A stretch of 28,892 nucleotides of DNA from Acidobacteriota bacterium (GCA_003165615.1 PLWR01000501.1:1-28892), one strand, 5' to 3'. Positions 1 to 12,150 are shown, numbered from the stretch's first letter. Program-made: numbers and translations. Notes: generated by a model not told the origin, from the sequence alone.

Positions 1-1003
1 GCATTGCTTGCTCAGCAGCCAGCCCTTCCGTTTGCGCTTCAAGGATTTCGGCGTTCGCCTCTCTGATAACTTCTAGGAATTGCTTGGCTGCGCCCTTGTC
101 GCCGATCAATGGCAGCGACGCAAGCTTTTCTCCGAACTCCGCCGCCACTTTCCCCGCCTGAAATACGACGACCTCGACGCTTTTTCCCCATACAATCCAT
201 GCTTCTTTGTTTCCAAGCAGCGTCTCAGCGATCAGTGAGAAAGCGGGAACCAGCTCCATGCTCAATCGACGCTTGATGCCTTCAAGTTCAGCGTCCAAGG
301 CCTTGACTTCTTCTCCCAGGTTGGCGGCGGCGCGGGCGTCACCATCGCTCATTGTCACGCCCAACTCTCGCGCCCGTTCCTCCAGCTCCTTTATTCCCGC
401 CGCGCCTTTATCTAAGAGCGGTATCAACTCGCGGCCACTGCGCCCGAAAAGCGCCATAGCCTCCGCACTTTTTGTTGCCCCGTCGGCCTCTTTACTAAAT
501 CGCTCGGCGACTTGGAGCAAAAGGTCATGAAGCGGCAGGATGTGGCCATGGGCATCGCGAGTGGCGATCCCCATCCTCTCAAGTTCCTTTGTGGCAGGGT
601 TTGCTTTGCCGGAAAGGTCGGCGACGTTGCGGGAGAATAGGCCCAGGGATTTCTGCACACCTTCAAACGTCGTGCCGGTTTGTTCAGCGGCAAATTTCAG
701 CGCGCTGAGCTGCTCGACCGTCAGCCCCGTTCGTTGCGAGGCGTGCACCATCTCCTCGCCAAAGTGGGCGGCGGATAGTGCCCCCTCCATGATGACGTGC
801 CCTACATGCTCAAGGTCTGCTGCGGTGATAACGAAGTGGCTACTGAGGGTATCCCAGGCACCCTGAAACACACCCAGATGGCCAGTGGCCGCGTCAAGAC
901 TGCTCTTTAGCGATTGCTCAAACTGCTCCAGCGCCGCCCCCGCGTGTTCCGGATCGGCAGTAATCTCAAAGGCCAGGCCGAGCGTCGAACCAGATCCACC
1001 CAT
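1..1003 (-). CDS. Phage tail tape measure protein, N-terminal part (cut by window edge)
   Basis: The reading frame opens at ATG 1003 and is still open at base 1, giving about 334 residues of a longer protein. A G-rich ribosome-binding region (GGGGG) lies just upstream. The sequence is soluble and helical, with the stretch GLTVEQLSALKFAAEQTG followed by an alternating helix pattern, as in the N-terminal region of phage tape measure proteins. These proteins set tail length and line the tail tube. Its position directly after the tail assembly chaperone supports the call, since that pair is nearly invariant in long-tailed phages. The membrane segments and C-terminal domains of the family would lie outside the window. 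Confidence 0.85.
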   Translation of the reverse strand, partial: MGGSGSTLGLAFEITADPEHAGAALEQFEQSLKSSLDAATGHLGVFQGAWDTLSSHFVITAADLEHVGHVIMEGALSAAHFGEEMVHASQRTGLTVEQLSALKFAAEQTGTTFEGVQKSLGLFSRNVADLSGKANPATKELERMGIATRDAHGHILPLHDLLLQVAERFSKEADGATKSAEAMALFGRSGRELIPLLDKGAAGIKELEERARELGVTMSDGDARAAANLGEEVKALDAELEGIKRRLSMELVPAFSLIAETLLGNKEAWIVWGKSVEVVVFQAGKVAAEFGEKLASLPLIGDKGAAKQFLEVIREANAEILEAQTEGLAAEQAM

Positions 1004-1013
1004 TTGAACCCCC

Positions 1014-1107
1014 TAGAAACTGGAAACTGGAAATTCGAAACTGGAAACTGGAAATTCGAAACTCGGTAACTACCTCGCGAGTATCGAATTTCGATTCTCG
1101 AGTTTCA
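1014..1107. repeat. GGAAACT heptamer repeat with short inverted repeat
   Basis: Tandem 7-nt units of the GGAAACT/GGAAATT type fill the gap between chaperone and tape measure. They are followed by an 8-bp inverted pair, gaaactcg (1058-1065) and cgagtttc (1099-1106), which could form a hairpin in the transcript. Confidence 0.8.
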
Positions 1108-1115
1108 GCTTTTCC

Positions 1116-1274
1116 CTAGTCCCGGCTTCTCGCGTTCCACAGCGCCATGGCGCAGAATTCATCAAACCGCATCGCCACCGTGGGATTCTCGATCGCGGCG
1201 AAGCTGCTCGGCCGCGTCCCGAAGTCCTCCCCCATTCGCGCCAGGCGCAGGAACACAGGCTCGCGCGTCTCGAA
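1116..1274 (-). CDS. Frameshifted C-terminal extension of the tail assembly chaperone
   Basis: This frame overlaps the 3' end of the chaperone gene and runs to a TAG at 1116-1118. Its product (…EPVFLRLARMGEDFG… then AAIENPTVAMRFDEF…) looks far more like a folded protein than the in-frame end of the upstream gene, which is Gly/Ala-rich. It has no good start of its own: an in-frame TAA lies just upstream of a GTG. It is best read as the second part of a gpG/gpGT-like product made by ribosomal frameshifting (+1 or -2). Long-tailed phages commonly do this at this locus, and Mu uses -2. A plain indel mutation or assembly error would give the same picture. Confidence 0.5.
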   Translation of the reverse strand, partial: FETREPVFLRLARMGEDFGTRPSSFAAIENPTVAMRFDEFCAMALWNARSRD

Positions 1275-1749
1275 AGGCCTGGGCCAGGTCAGTGCCGTCG
1301 GCACTTACCAAGCCCATCCCCCATCGAAACAAAAAGTCGGAATCTTCTTTTGGAACCCAGTTGGGATCGATTTCCTCCAGCGAAGGGTTCAGCGCCAGCC
1401 TGGGCTTTATCAGGATTTCGCGAATCGTGGAAGTCACCAGGCGGGCGTATTCCACCTTGCTGGGCGAATCGCTTGCGGGGCCCAGGCGGTCAAAAGCCTC
1501 CGCCGTCAAAAGCACGCGCATGGGCGTCAGTCGCCGCGCCAGCACCGGCAAGCCCGATTGGGGAAGCACCAGGCGCACCAGGTCCGCCTGCAACTCAAAT
1601 TGCTTCTGGAAGTCGGCGGCCGTGGCAATGCCGTTAGAGCCGGGGCTCGGGACTTGGGTTTCGGGATTCGGGGCTGGGGACTCGGGATTGACTTTCAGCG
1701 CCACCTGATTGCCCTGGTAGATTGCCGTTCCCAACCTGTCTTTAGCCAT
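1162..1749 (-). CDS. Phage tail assembly chaperone-like protein
   Basis: The 195-residue product starts at ATG 1749 after a GGGGGGG stretch, much like the RBS of the tape measure gene. It lies directly upstream of the tape measure, the normal place for the chaperone that keeps the tape measure soluble during tail assembly. I recognise the role from position, size and the overlapping second frame rather than from a diagnostic motif. Residues 21-38 (rich in Pro, Glu and Ser) are encoded by GAGTCCC-type repeats lying in frame, so the segment between the short N-terminus and the helical domain is probably repeat-derived. The last 30 or so residues in this frame are low complexity and may be replaced in a frameshifted product. 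Confidence 0.6.
   Translation of the reverse strand: MAKDRLGTAIYQGNQVALKVNPESPAPNPETQVPSPGSNGIATAADFQKQFELQADLVRLVLPQSGLPVLARRLTPMRVLLTAEAFDRLGPASDSPSKVEYARLVTSTIREILIKPRLALNPSLEEIDPNWVPKEDSDFLFRWGMGLVSADGTDLAQAFRDARACVPAPGANGGGLRDAAEQLRRDRESHGGDAV
1229..1275 (-). other. Candidate ribosomal frameshift window in the tail chaperone
   Basis: Two places could move ribosomes from the chaperone frame into the extension frame. At 1270-1275 the mRNA reads TTT CGA, where tRNA-Phe could slip +1 onto TTC while CGA is decoded slowly. At 1229-1233 five G residues precede AGG, where a -2 slip of a Gly tRNA from GGA to GGG reaches the same frame. Both lie downstream of the in-frame TAA that limits the extension frame. 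This is inference from sequence only. Confidence 0.35.
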
Positions 1750-1763
1750 CGAACCCCCCCTTT

Positions 1764-1882
1764 TGGAAACTGGAAAATCAAAACTGGAAACTCGAAAAAT
1801 GGAAACTAGAAAAATGGAAACTAGAAATTGGAAACCGGAAACTGCCTACTGCCTACTGCCTACTGCTTAGTGCCTACTGCCA
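1764..1882. repeat. GGAAACT plus CTACTGC heptamer repeat block
   Basis: About eleven imperfect GGAAACT-like units (1764-1843) are followed directly by CTACTGC units (1843-1882). The block sits between the fibre gene and the chaperone gene. Read along the mRNA, the CTACTGC part appears as GCAGTAG and so carries TAG stops. Confidence 0.85.
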
Positions 1883-1974
1883 ATTCGTCTGCGTGCCGGG
1901 CAGGATGCCGAGGGCGATCCATGCGGGTCAGTGCATCCCCCACCATGTATCCATGCAGTACCAGTCGAAATATC

Positions 1975-1975
<1 letters not shown>
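1874..1975 (-). pseudogene. Possible short coding remnant between fibre and chaperone genes
   Basis: Just after the fibre stop, one frame reads GYFDWYCMDTWWGMH, then TGA (1928-1930), then PAWIALGILPGTQTNWQ, then a TAG given by the repeat. Third codon positions are almost all G or C across both halves, as in the real genes here. This suggests the end of a gene broken by a stop and by arrival of the fibre gene upstream. I do not recognise the protein, and the fragment is short, so chance is a real alternative. Confidence 0.25.
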
Positions 1976-7041
<5,066 letters not shown>

Positions 7042-7073
7042 GGGTTTTCTTCGTCGCTCCGTCCCTCAGTGCC

Positions 7074-7150
7074 CTGGAAACTGGAAACTGGAAACTGGAA
7101 ACTGCCTACTGCCCAGTGCCCAGTGCCTACTCCGCCTGGTGCCTACTCCG
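7074..7150. repeat. GGAAACT plus CTACTGC repeat between tube and fibre genes
   Basis: Four near-perfect GGAAACT units (7074-7103) run into diverged CTACTGC and CCAGTGC units (7103-7150). The block fills the gap between the fibre start and the stop of the upstream tube-like gene. Confidence 0.85.
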
Positions 7151-7154
7151 CTCG

Positions 7155-8003
7155 TTACAGCACCCACACGATGTGCGCAACCTCGTCGCCGGCGGTGCGC
7201 GTCAGGTTGGCGAGGCCCACGAATTTCACTTTCCACAGGTTGGCCTTGGCGCGGCTGAAGGTGATCTGGCAGGGCGCGTCGTTATAGCCCACGAACAGGA
7301 ACACGTAAATCCACTGCCCGGGCACGTTGCGCTGCGGCCCCACAAACATCAGGCGGTGCTTTTGCATGCTGGCGGATTGCGCGCCGCCCATCTGCACGCC
7401 CAGCGTCCCGGTGCCCGTCACTCCCAGGCTGGCAAAGTTTCCGTAGTTGGGGTTCGAGGTCATGGCCAGGAATTTCGCCAGATCGCTTTCCTTCATCACC
7501 GTATCGATTTCCACTTCCAGGGAGGCCAGCGCCGCATCGTGCTCATCCTCGAACGTGTCGGAGCCAATGCCATCGATTTTACATGTCAGGGTGCAGGTGG
7601 TGGGGCCTTCCAGCAGGCCCACATGCGCGCCCTGCATGATGGTGCCGCCCACGGTGTAAACGGCGTTGCCGGCGGACCCGTTAAGCTGAATCGTGGTGCC
7701 GCCGGTGGGAATGGTGGTGGCCCAGATGCCGTTGGCGTTGGTGTTGCCGCCCACGCTGGAAACCGTGGCCAGCTCGCCGTTATTGAAGGCGGCGCTGGAG
7801 GTGACGGTAAGCACGATGGGCGTGGCGTTGGTGGCGGCGGTAACCCCTTGCGAGGTGGTGGAGGGCTGGCCATTCGCGTCGAGGGCCACCTCATCGGCAT
7901 TGACGGCGGGCACGGCGGAAGCCGGCGCGGTCACATCGATGTAGAGATCCACGGTGCCTTGCCAGACGTTTGCGGGGGTGGGAGCTTTGGTTACGACGGT
8001 CAT
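7155..8003 (-). CDS. Major tail tube-like protein, paralogue 2 with inserted domain
   Basis: The 282-residue product starts at ATG 8003 with a GGAGG Shine-Dalgarno, 12 nt after its neighbour stops. It shares layout with the 217-residue product encoded just upstream: a similar N-terminus (VTKAPTPANVWQG…VDLYIDV against VYTPKYVIQNPAEVFINV), a shared DANGQP motif, a GLLEGP/GTEGP segment and matching ends (NLTRTAGDEVAHIVWVL against DLTRVQGDMVGQIVKTF). This points to tandem duplication. About 60 extra residues, roughly 49-110, form a beta-rich insert with NTNANGIWATT and GNAVYTVGGT, resembling small beta domains seen on phage tube proteins. The likely role is building the tail tube or a related tail-end ring. 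No sheath gene is present. The family assignment rests on context and composition. Confidence 0.6.
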   Translation of the reverse strand: MTVVTKAPTPANVWQGTVDLYIDVTAPASAVPAVNADEVALDANGQPSTTSQGVTAATNATPIVLTVTSSAAFNNGELATVSSVGGNTNANGIWATTIPTGGTTIQLNGSAGNAVYTVGGTIMQGAHVGLLEGPTTCTLTCKIDGIGSDTFEDEHDAALASLEVEIDTVMKESDLAKFLAMTSNPNYGNFASLGVTGTGTLGVQMGGAQSASMQKHRLMFVGPQRNVPGQWIYVFLFVGYNDAPCQITFSRAKANLWKVKFVGLANLTRTAGDEVAHIVWVL

Positions 8004-8015
8004 AAGTGCCTCCAG

Positions 8016-8669
8016 TTAGAATGTCTTAACTATTTGCCCAACCATATCGCCCTGCACGCGCGTCAGGTCCAGGCGCGCCCGCAATTTGACCTTCATCTGC
8101 GTCGGCTTTTTGCGGTCCCACACCAGGGCGATGGGCCCCGCCAGCGCGCAGCGGTAGAACTGCGCCACGTAATACTTCCCCGCATTGCCGTGGTCCGGAG
8201 AAGTGAACAGGATATTGAAAAACGTCACGAGCGATGACTGCGGCGAGCCGATTTGCAGGAAATTCGCCGCCGGATTCGTGCCTCCGGCGACGCTGGTAAA
8301 GGTGCCGCCGGCCCCAAGGTATTTGGCCAGGTTGCCGAGAAGCATCTCATTCGCGGTAAATTCCAGGTCCACCGCGGCGGAAACGAATGCCGCATCCACC
8401 TTCGCCGCGTGCGCGTCGTATGTAATCGCATCGAACTTCAGCGCGGGGCCTGCCATCAAAGGGCCTTCCGTGCCCCCGGCGTAAACCCCCGCTGCGCCAT
8501 TGTCCATGGGCTGGCCGTTGGCGTCGATGGTATACGTCCCGGTGGCCGCCCAGAGGTTGGTGCCGGCGGTGGGAGGAATCGCGGAAACGGGCGGTTGCAC
8601 GTTAATGAACACTTCCGCCGGATTCTGGATGACGTACTTGGGCGTGTAAACTTTTTGCAGATTGGCCAT
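8016..8669 (-). CDS. Major tail tube-like protein, paralogue 1
   Basis: The 217-residue product has a perfect GGAGG ribosome site before ATG 8669. It is a compact beta-rich protein without the insert found in its downstream relative. Conserved features shared by the pair are the DANGQP turn, a run matching EVEIDTVMKESDLAKFL (here DLEFTANEMLLGNLAKYL) and the C-terminal LDLTRVQGDMVG. In Mu this position holds sheath and tube genes. Two similar proteins here suggest one forms the main tube and the other a specialised part. I cannot say which is the major tube protein. The alternative is a tail-fibre-base or decoration role. Confidence 0.6.
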   Translation of the reverse strand: MANLQKVYTPKYVIQNPAEVFINVQPPVSAIPPTAGTNLWAATGTYTIDANGQPMDNGAAGVYAGGTEGPLMAGPALKFDAITYDAHAAKVDAAFVSAAVDLEFTANEMLLGNLAKYLGAGGTFTSVAGGTNPAANFLQIGSPQSSLVTFFNILFTSPDHGNAGKYYVAQFYRCALAGPIALVWDRKKPTQMKVKLRARLDLTRVQGDMVGQIVKTF

Positions 8670-8678
8670 GTTTCCTCC

Positions 8679-8764
8679 AGGTGCCAGGTGTCAGGTGCTC
8701 GCAAGTTCCTTAGTGAGTCAGTGAGTCAGTGGGATCATTGATTCAGTGACTCACTAACTCACTT
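8679..8764. repeat. GTCAGGT heptamer and GTGAGTCA octamer repeats with inverted repeat
   Basis: GTCAGGT units lie at 8679-8698, then 8-nt GTGAGTCA/ATTCAGTG units at 8711-8764. A perfect 9-bp inverted pair, agtgagtca (8712-8720) and tgactcact (8747-8755), could fold into a hairpin. The block supplies the TAG stop of the 86-residue gene ending at 8754. Confidence 0.8.
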
Positions 8765-9014
8765 CTTTTACGTAACCATGCGCCAGCATCGCTTCCAGCA
8801 GCGTCTGCCCCTGCGGCGTCGAGGCCCGCAGGCGGCCGCCTTTGGCAAGCTCGAAGCCCCTCTGGGTCAAATCCGTGGCGTGGCCGTTTTCGTATAACTC
8901 GATCCCCGCGGCTGCGCCCATCGCCCCGCGCCATCGCGTAAGCAGCTCGTAAACCCTGGCGTCCGCCCCGACCGGCAACTGATCACTCGCCACCGGCATC
9001 TTTTCTTTTCCCAC
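8754..9014 (-). CDS. Small tail-region protein (Mu gp38 position), unknown function
   Basis: I place the start at GTG 9014 because GGAGG sits 6 nt upstream, inside the end of the preceding gene. An ATG at 9035 would overlap more and lacks that spacing, and an ATG at 8999 has only a weak site. The product is 86 residues, helical, with no recognised motif. It lies between the gp37-like gene and the tube genes, where Mu carries its small gp38. Its last codon and TAG stop lie within the GTGAGTCA repeat. The function is unknown; a role in head-tail joining is inferred from context only. Confidence 0.5.
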   Translation of the reverse strand: MGKEKMPVASDQLPVGADARVYELLTRWRGAMGAAAGIELYENGHATDLTQRGFELAKGGRLRASTPQGQTLLEAMLAHGYVKEVS

Positions 9015-9015
9015 G

Positions 9016-9588
9016 TCACACCTCCAGCATTTCAAAAAGCACGGTCACGGTAATGCGCAGCACCGGCACATCGAGCTGGGCCGCGCGTACCAGTTGCGGC
9101 GCATGCGACTCCACAAAAACGTCCATCACGCTTCCGGAAGCGTTGGGCACGGTAAGGCCGCTGGGAACGGTTTCATGCACAATCGGCAGCACCGTGGTCC
9201 AATCCGCCAGAAAAGGGTAGGGCCCGGCGCTGGTCACCACCATGTCGAGCATGCGCGCGTAATCCTGCGCGTCTTCCTGGCACGCTTCCTGGTCGAATTG
9301 CGCGGTATCAAGAGCCAGCAGCACGCGCACCTCGTAGTGGCGCTCCGCCTTGCTGCCGCCCCGGTTGAACCCGGTGGGAGCGAATTGCAGGTTCAGCCAC
9401 GGCCAGCCCGTGTGGATGGAGTCAACCTTGTGGAATTCGGCAATGGGCGCAAGCGGCCCGTTGCCGTCCACCTCCCGCGCCGCATTCACCACCGCCAGCG
9501 CCGCTGCCTGGTCGCGCTGGATGATGGCAATCATCTGGTTGAGAAGCGGCTTGGCGAATTGGGCCTGATAGGCCTGAGTCCAGGACAT
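9016..9588 (-). CDS. Phage Gp37-like tail terminator/joining protein
   Basis: The 190-residue product follows the gp36-like gene and precedes the small gp38-position gene, as Mu gp37 does. It has an amphipathic helical N-terminus (…AQFAKPLLNQMIAIIQRDQA…), a central region with TGWPWLNLQFAPTGF, a helix of Asp/Glu-rich sequence (DQEACQEDAQDYARMLDMV) and a beta-rich end (LRITVTVLFEMLEV). That alternation fits tail terminator or completion proteins that cap the tube and join it to the head. The assignment rests mainly on gene order. The Shine-Dalgarno is weak, and a GGAAACT/CTACTGC repeat sits upstream. Confidence 0.5.
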   Translation of the reverse strand: MSWTQAYQAQFAKPLLNQMIAIIQRDQAAALAVVNAAREVDGNGPLAPIAEFHKVDSIHTGWPWLNLQFAPTGFNRGGSKAERHYEVRVLLALDTAQFDQEACQEDAQDYARMLDMVVTSAGPYPFLADWTTVLPIVHETVPSGLTVPNASGSVMDVFVESHAPQLVRAAQLDVPVLRITVTVLFEMLEV

Positions 9589-9593
9589 AAGAA

Positions 9594-9658
9594 CCTTGAA
9601 ACTGGAAACTCGAAACTCGAAACTGCCTGGTGCCTGCTGCTTGCTGCCTACTGCCTAC
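9594..9658. repeat. GGAAACT plus CTACTGC repeat giving a stop codon
   Basis: GGAAACT/CGAAACT units (9597-9624) are followed by CTGCCTG, CTTGCTG and CTACTGC units. Read along the mRNA, the repeat edge creates the TAG (9655-9657) that ends the gp36-like gene. Confidence 0.85.
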
Positions 9659-10188
9659 ATCTCTCGCCTGTCCCACTTCTTGAAGGTTGCCGTGGTGCCC
9701 TCGCCGCGGCTCTGCGAGGGGTACTGGTCTCCGCCCGCCACGCCGCCCAGTTGCGGCCTCGGCGTTTCCACCTTGGCCAGGGGGTCAAACAGGAAATCGT
9801 AATCGCCGCCCTGTTCGAGGGGTTTGCCATGCTCGTCGCGGGCATTGAGCTTGTTGGACAGTTTATGGAATTCGTCCTCAAGGCCCTTCGCCACGCGGAC
9901 TGCCGCGGCAATTCCGAAGGTTTCAAACACCCCGGCGAGTTGCGCGCAGGCGCCATACCGGTTGATTTTTTCCAGCAGGTTCAACTGGTCGGCGCTAAAG
10001 GTTCCCTGCCAGGCGGTGAATCCCAGGCTCGAATAGGCTTCCTGGAAGCGCCGCTGCAAGATGGCATCAATTTCCCCCGCTACGTCGTCAATGAAATTCT
10101 GGATGAGCGTGTCGGACGGTCCCTTCGCTCCACTGCGCGTAAACGTTGGAAACATGCCGGCGACTTGGGTGATTGTGGTGTAGCTCAT
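9655..10188 (-). CDS. Mu gp36-like (DUF1320-type) head-tail connector
   Basis: The 177-residue product opens with MSYTTITQVAGMFPTF and continues with LIQNFIDDVAGEIDAIL, the usual start of gp36/DUF1320 and related head-tail connector proteins: a short turn followed by a helix with Asp/Glu/Ile spacing. These form the ring under the portal at the capsid vertex. It sits two genes after the capsid gene and before a gp37-like gene, as in Mu. The C-terminal 30 residues are hydrophilic (GGVAGGDQYPSQSRGEG…) and probably disordered. The stop codon TAG coincides with the first base of a CTACTGC repeat, so the original end may have been altered. Confidence 0.7.
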   Translation of the reverse strand: MSYTTITQVAGMFPTFTRSGAKGPSDTLIQNFIDDVAGEIDAILQRRFQEAYSSLGFTAWQGTFSADQLNLLEKINRYGACAQLAGVFETFGIAAAVRVAKGLEDEFHKLSNKLNARDEHGKPLEQGGDYDFLFDPLAKVETPRPQLGGVAGGDQYPSQSRGEGTTATFKKWDRREM

Positions 10189-10192
10189 AAGC

Positions 10193-10279
10193 AGGTTCCA
10201 GGCATCAGGTGTCAGGTGTCAGGTGAACAGTGGACAGTGGTTAGTGGACAGCGCTATTCACTGTCCGCTGTCCACTGCC
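10193..10279. repeat. GTCAGGT and GTGGACA repeats with hairpin, upstream copy
   Basis: GTCAGGT units (10193-10223) run into GTGGACA/GTGGTTA units and an inverted continuation. A 31-nt stretch, 10236-10266, is identical to 10612-10642. The arms gtggacag (10244-10251) and ctgtccgc (10261-10268) pair with one mismatch around a 9-nt loop. Confidence 0.85.
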
Positions 10280-10283
10280 TTTC

Positions 10284-10574
10284 TCACACCGTGACCCAGA
10301 TGCTGATCGTGGTCCCAGAGCCCGAATCGACGGTCCAATACAAGTTCGTCGCGTCGGGGGCCGAGGTCTCATGCCCCACCACAACGGAGGTGGGCACGTA
10401 GATGGCTTCCTTCGGCACCGCCCCAACGCTTGGGTTCGAGGGCGTCTTCAGGCCGTGCGCAATCGTGTTCGCGCCGCTCGCCAGGCCGGTTACCAGCAAT
10501 TGAATGCGCCGCACAAGCTGGCGGCGGTCCAAACGGTAAGTGTATTCATTGCCAATTGTTGCTGCGACTGCCAT
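10284..10574 (-). CDS. Small structural-region protein, unknown function
   Basis: The 96-residue product has an excellent ribosome site (GGAGG, 7 nt before ATG). It starts with a helical, Arg-rich segment (YRLDRRQLVRRIQLLV) and ends with a beta-rich portion (NLYWTVDSGSGTTISIWVTV). I do not recognise a family. It lies between the gene in the gp35 position and the gp36-like connector and is bracketed on both sides by near-identical GTGGACA hairpin elements. The size and composition would suit a minor capsid, stopper or decoration protein, but nothing in the sequence proves this. Confidence 0.6.
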   Translation of the reverse strand: MAVAATIGNEYTYRLDRRQLVRRIQLLVTGLASGANTIAHGLKTPSNPSVGAVPKEAIYVPTSVVVGHETSAPDATNLYWTVDSGSGTTISIWVTV

Positions 10575-10587
10575 TTCAAACCTCCAG

Positions 10588-10653
10588 TGAACAGGATAGT
10601 GGTTAGTGGACAGTGGTTAGTGGACAGCGCTATTCACTGTCCACTGTCCACAC
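10588..10653. repeat. GTGGACA repeat with perfect hairpin, downstream copy
   Basis: The second copy of the GTGGACA/GTGGTTA element. gtggacag (10620-10627) and ctgtccac (10637-10644) form a perfect 8-bp stem around a 9-nt loop. It sits immediately 3' of the gene ending at 10655 in mRNA terms, but no U-tract follows, so a terminator role is doubtful. Confidence 0.85.
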
Positions 10654-10654
10654 C

Positions 10655-11101
10655 TCACTTTTTTTTCTCCGCCTTGGCGGCGGCGGCGTCTTCCTTCTTG
10701 TCCTCGGCCGCCCGGTCGATGGCCGCTTCCTCGCGCGCTTCCTGCCGGACTTGCGCCGTATTTGTTTTCTTCGCCTTGGCGGTGCGGAAGGCCACGAACT
10801 CCTCATACTCGGCGTCGTTCTTCTTTTTTTGTTCCGCTTCCGCCGCCAGCCGGGTGCTGGTTTCCAGGTCCCGGCGCGCGGGCCCGTCAATGGGATCGGG
10901 CTTGCCATTGTGCAGGCGCAACTGGCCGTGCACGATCGCCTCGGCTTCCTTCACGGTAAGCTCCACCACCCCCGACTTATCCACGGGAATGGCCTTGCCG
11001 TCCGAGCCGGACATGGCCACGTCCCCGTACTTCTCATCACCCTTTGCCACATGCAGCACCTGGCCCTTCTCGATCGGGTGCAGCACTTCGTATTTGGGCA
11101 T
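10655..11101 (-). CDS. Capsid-adjacent protein with charged coiled-coil tail (gp35 position)
   Basis: I choose ATG 11101, which follows GGAGGA, rather than the longer open frame upstream, which runs through repeat DNA. The product is 148 residues. The first 85 form a small domain (PKYEVLHPIEKGQVLHVAKG…VELTVKEAEAIVHGQLRL) with a pattern of short strands and one helix. The rest is an extremely charged Lys/Glu/Ala helix ending in AEKKK, likely a coiled coil or disordered tail. It follows the major capsid gene, where Mu has gp35. The function is unknown; a capsid-associated or connector role is inferred from position. Confidence 0.6.
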   Translation of the reverse strand: MPKYEVLHPIEKGQVLHVAKGDEKYGDVAMSGSDGKAIPVDKSGVVELTVKEAEAIVHGQLRLHNGKPDPIDGPARRDLETSTRLAAEAEQKKKNDAEYEEFVAFRTAKAKKTNTAQVRQEAREEAAIDRAAEDKKEDAAAAKAEKKK

Positions 11102-11208
11102 AAAATGTCCTCCGTCCTTCGTCATTGGTCCTTTGCCCCGGCCATCCATCCCCTGCCGGTTGCAACCGACAAAAGACAAATGGCCAGGGACCAGGGACGC
11201 GGCAGGGC
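11102..11208. repeat. GTCCTTT repeat element with palindrome
   Basis: GTCCTTC/GTCCTTT units at 11108-11134 are answered by an inverted GGGACCA/GACAAA set at 11169-11200. The centre holds a perfect 12-nt palindrome, cggttgcaaccg (11157-11168). The element fills the gap downstream of the capsid gene. Confidence 0.75.
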
Positions 11209-12150
11209 TTACGCCACTGCCGACTTGAACACATACATCGCGCCGGGAACGACCAGCTTGACGCAGTAGTACGTCTGGTACTCGATCATGTCGCCAGTGC
11301 GTTCTTCCACGCGGTAGCGCTTTACCAGCATGCCGCCGTTCTGCGGCACGCCGTAGAGCCAGCGGAAAGTGGTTCCGGGGGTGATCATCAATTGCCCCAG
11401 CCCCGGAGGCACGTAAGCCAGGATCGCGTTCTTGCCCCAAATGTAATTCAGGACGTGGGGAATGCCCTGTTGCGCCGTGTCATACAGCGACTTGGCAACA
11501 ATAAAGTTGTCAACATTGAACAGGCCGGCCAGTTGCTGATCGCTGGGGTATCCCAGGGGCAGAGCGGTGGATTTGAACCGGTCCAGAATAATAGGGTGCT
11601 GAATCAGTTGCAGCCACACCGGATAACCCACCAGCAGGGTGTTGGGCTCCTTGGTGCTGTTCAGCAAAATGGTGGAGCGTTGCGCGGTGATGGCGGCGAC
11701 GGGGTCGGAGTTCTGGAAGTCCGACCATTGCCCGGTGGTGGCCAGCGTGGTGCTGGGAATGGCGGTGGAATTCATCAGCAGGTTGAAGATCTGGATCTCG
11801 CGCTGCTTATCGATGATGTCCGCCAGGGTCTCGGTGGTAAAGACCTCAGGGCCCGTGGAAAAATCCCACTTGCTGCGCAGCTCGTCGGGGATAAGCTGCT
11901 TCTGCGCCTTGCCGTCGCAGTAGAACTCATCATTCGACATGCGCCAGCCGGGAGCTTCGTTCGCTTCGCCGCCCGGAGCGCGCTCCGTGTTGTAAGCCTT
12001 GAAGCGTTCAAAGCCGAAGATGGGGTAGCGGTCGTTCTGCTTGGAAACGGGAAAATCCGGAAACAGCCGCGAACCCACAAAGTCCTGGTTGCGGTAGACA
12101 ATCGAATAGTTGGTTAAAAACTGGTCAAGATGCGCCAGAGAAACTTCCAT
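11209..12150 (-). CDS. Major capsid protein
   Basis: The 313-residue product is the best capsid candidate: it follows the protease/scaffold and decoration genes and precedes the connectors. The N-terminus (MEVSLAHLDQFLTNYSIVYRNQDFVGSRLFPDFPV) and the later NTLLVGYPVWLQLIQHPIILDRFK and GGMLVKRYRVEERTGD stretches match the layout of HK97-fold capsid proteins of the type that start with an oligomerising helix followed by 'FPVVPV'-like strands. It would form the icosahedral shell after scaffold removal by the neighbouring protease. The start ATG is preceded by AAAGGAC at 12157-12163, a Shine-Dalgarno-like sequence that belongs to a GTCCTTT repeat unit. TAA ends the gene. Confidence 0.8.
   Translation of the reverse strand: MEVSLAHLDQFLTNYSIVYRNQDFVGSRLFPDFPVSKQNDRYPIFGFERFKAYNTERAPGGEANEAPGWRMSNDEFYCDGKAQKQLIPDELRSKWDFSTGPEVFTTETLADIIDKQREIQIFNLLMNSTAIPSTTLATTGQWSDFQNSDPVAAITAQRSTILLNSTKEPNTLLVGYPVWLQLIQHPIILDRFKSTALPLGYPSDQQLAGLFNVDNFIVAKSLYDTAQQGIPHVLNYIWGKNAILAYVPPGLGQLMITPGTTFRWLYGVPQNGGMLVKRYRVEERTGDMIEYQTYYCVKLVVPGAMYVFKSAVA

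Noticed and set aside
9094..10401. Plus-strand frame of 435 codons
   Set aside because: It is antisense to the gp36-like and gp37-like genes and runs through repeat blocks, so it is a GC-rich shadow frame.
10613..10653. Rho-independent terminator from the GTGGACAG hairpin
   Set aside because: The stem is good but no run of U follows on the transcribed strand, and genes continue in the same direction on both sides.
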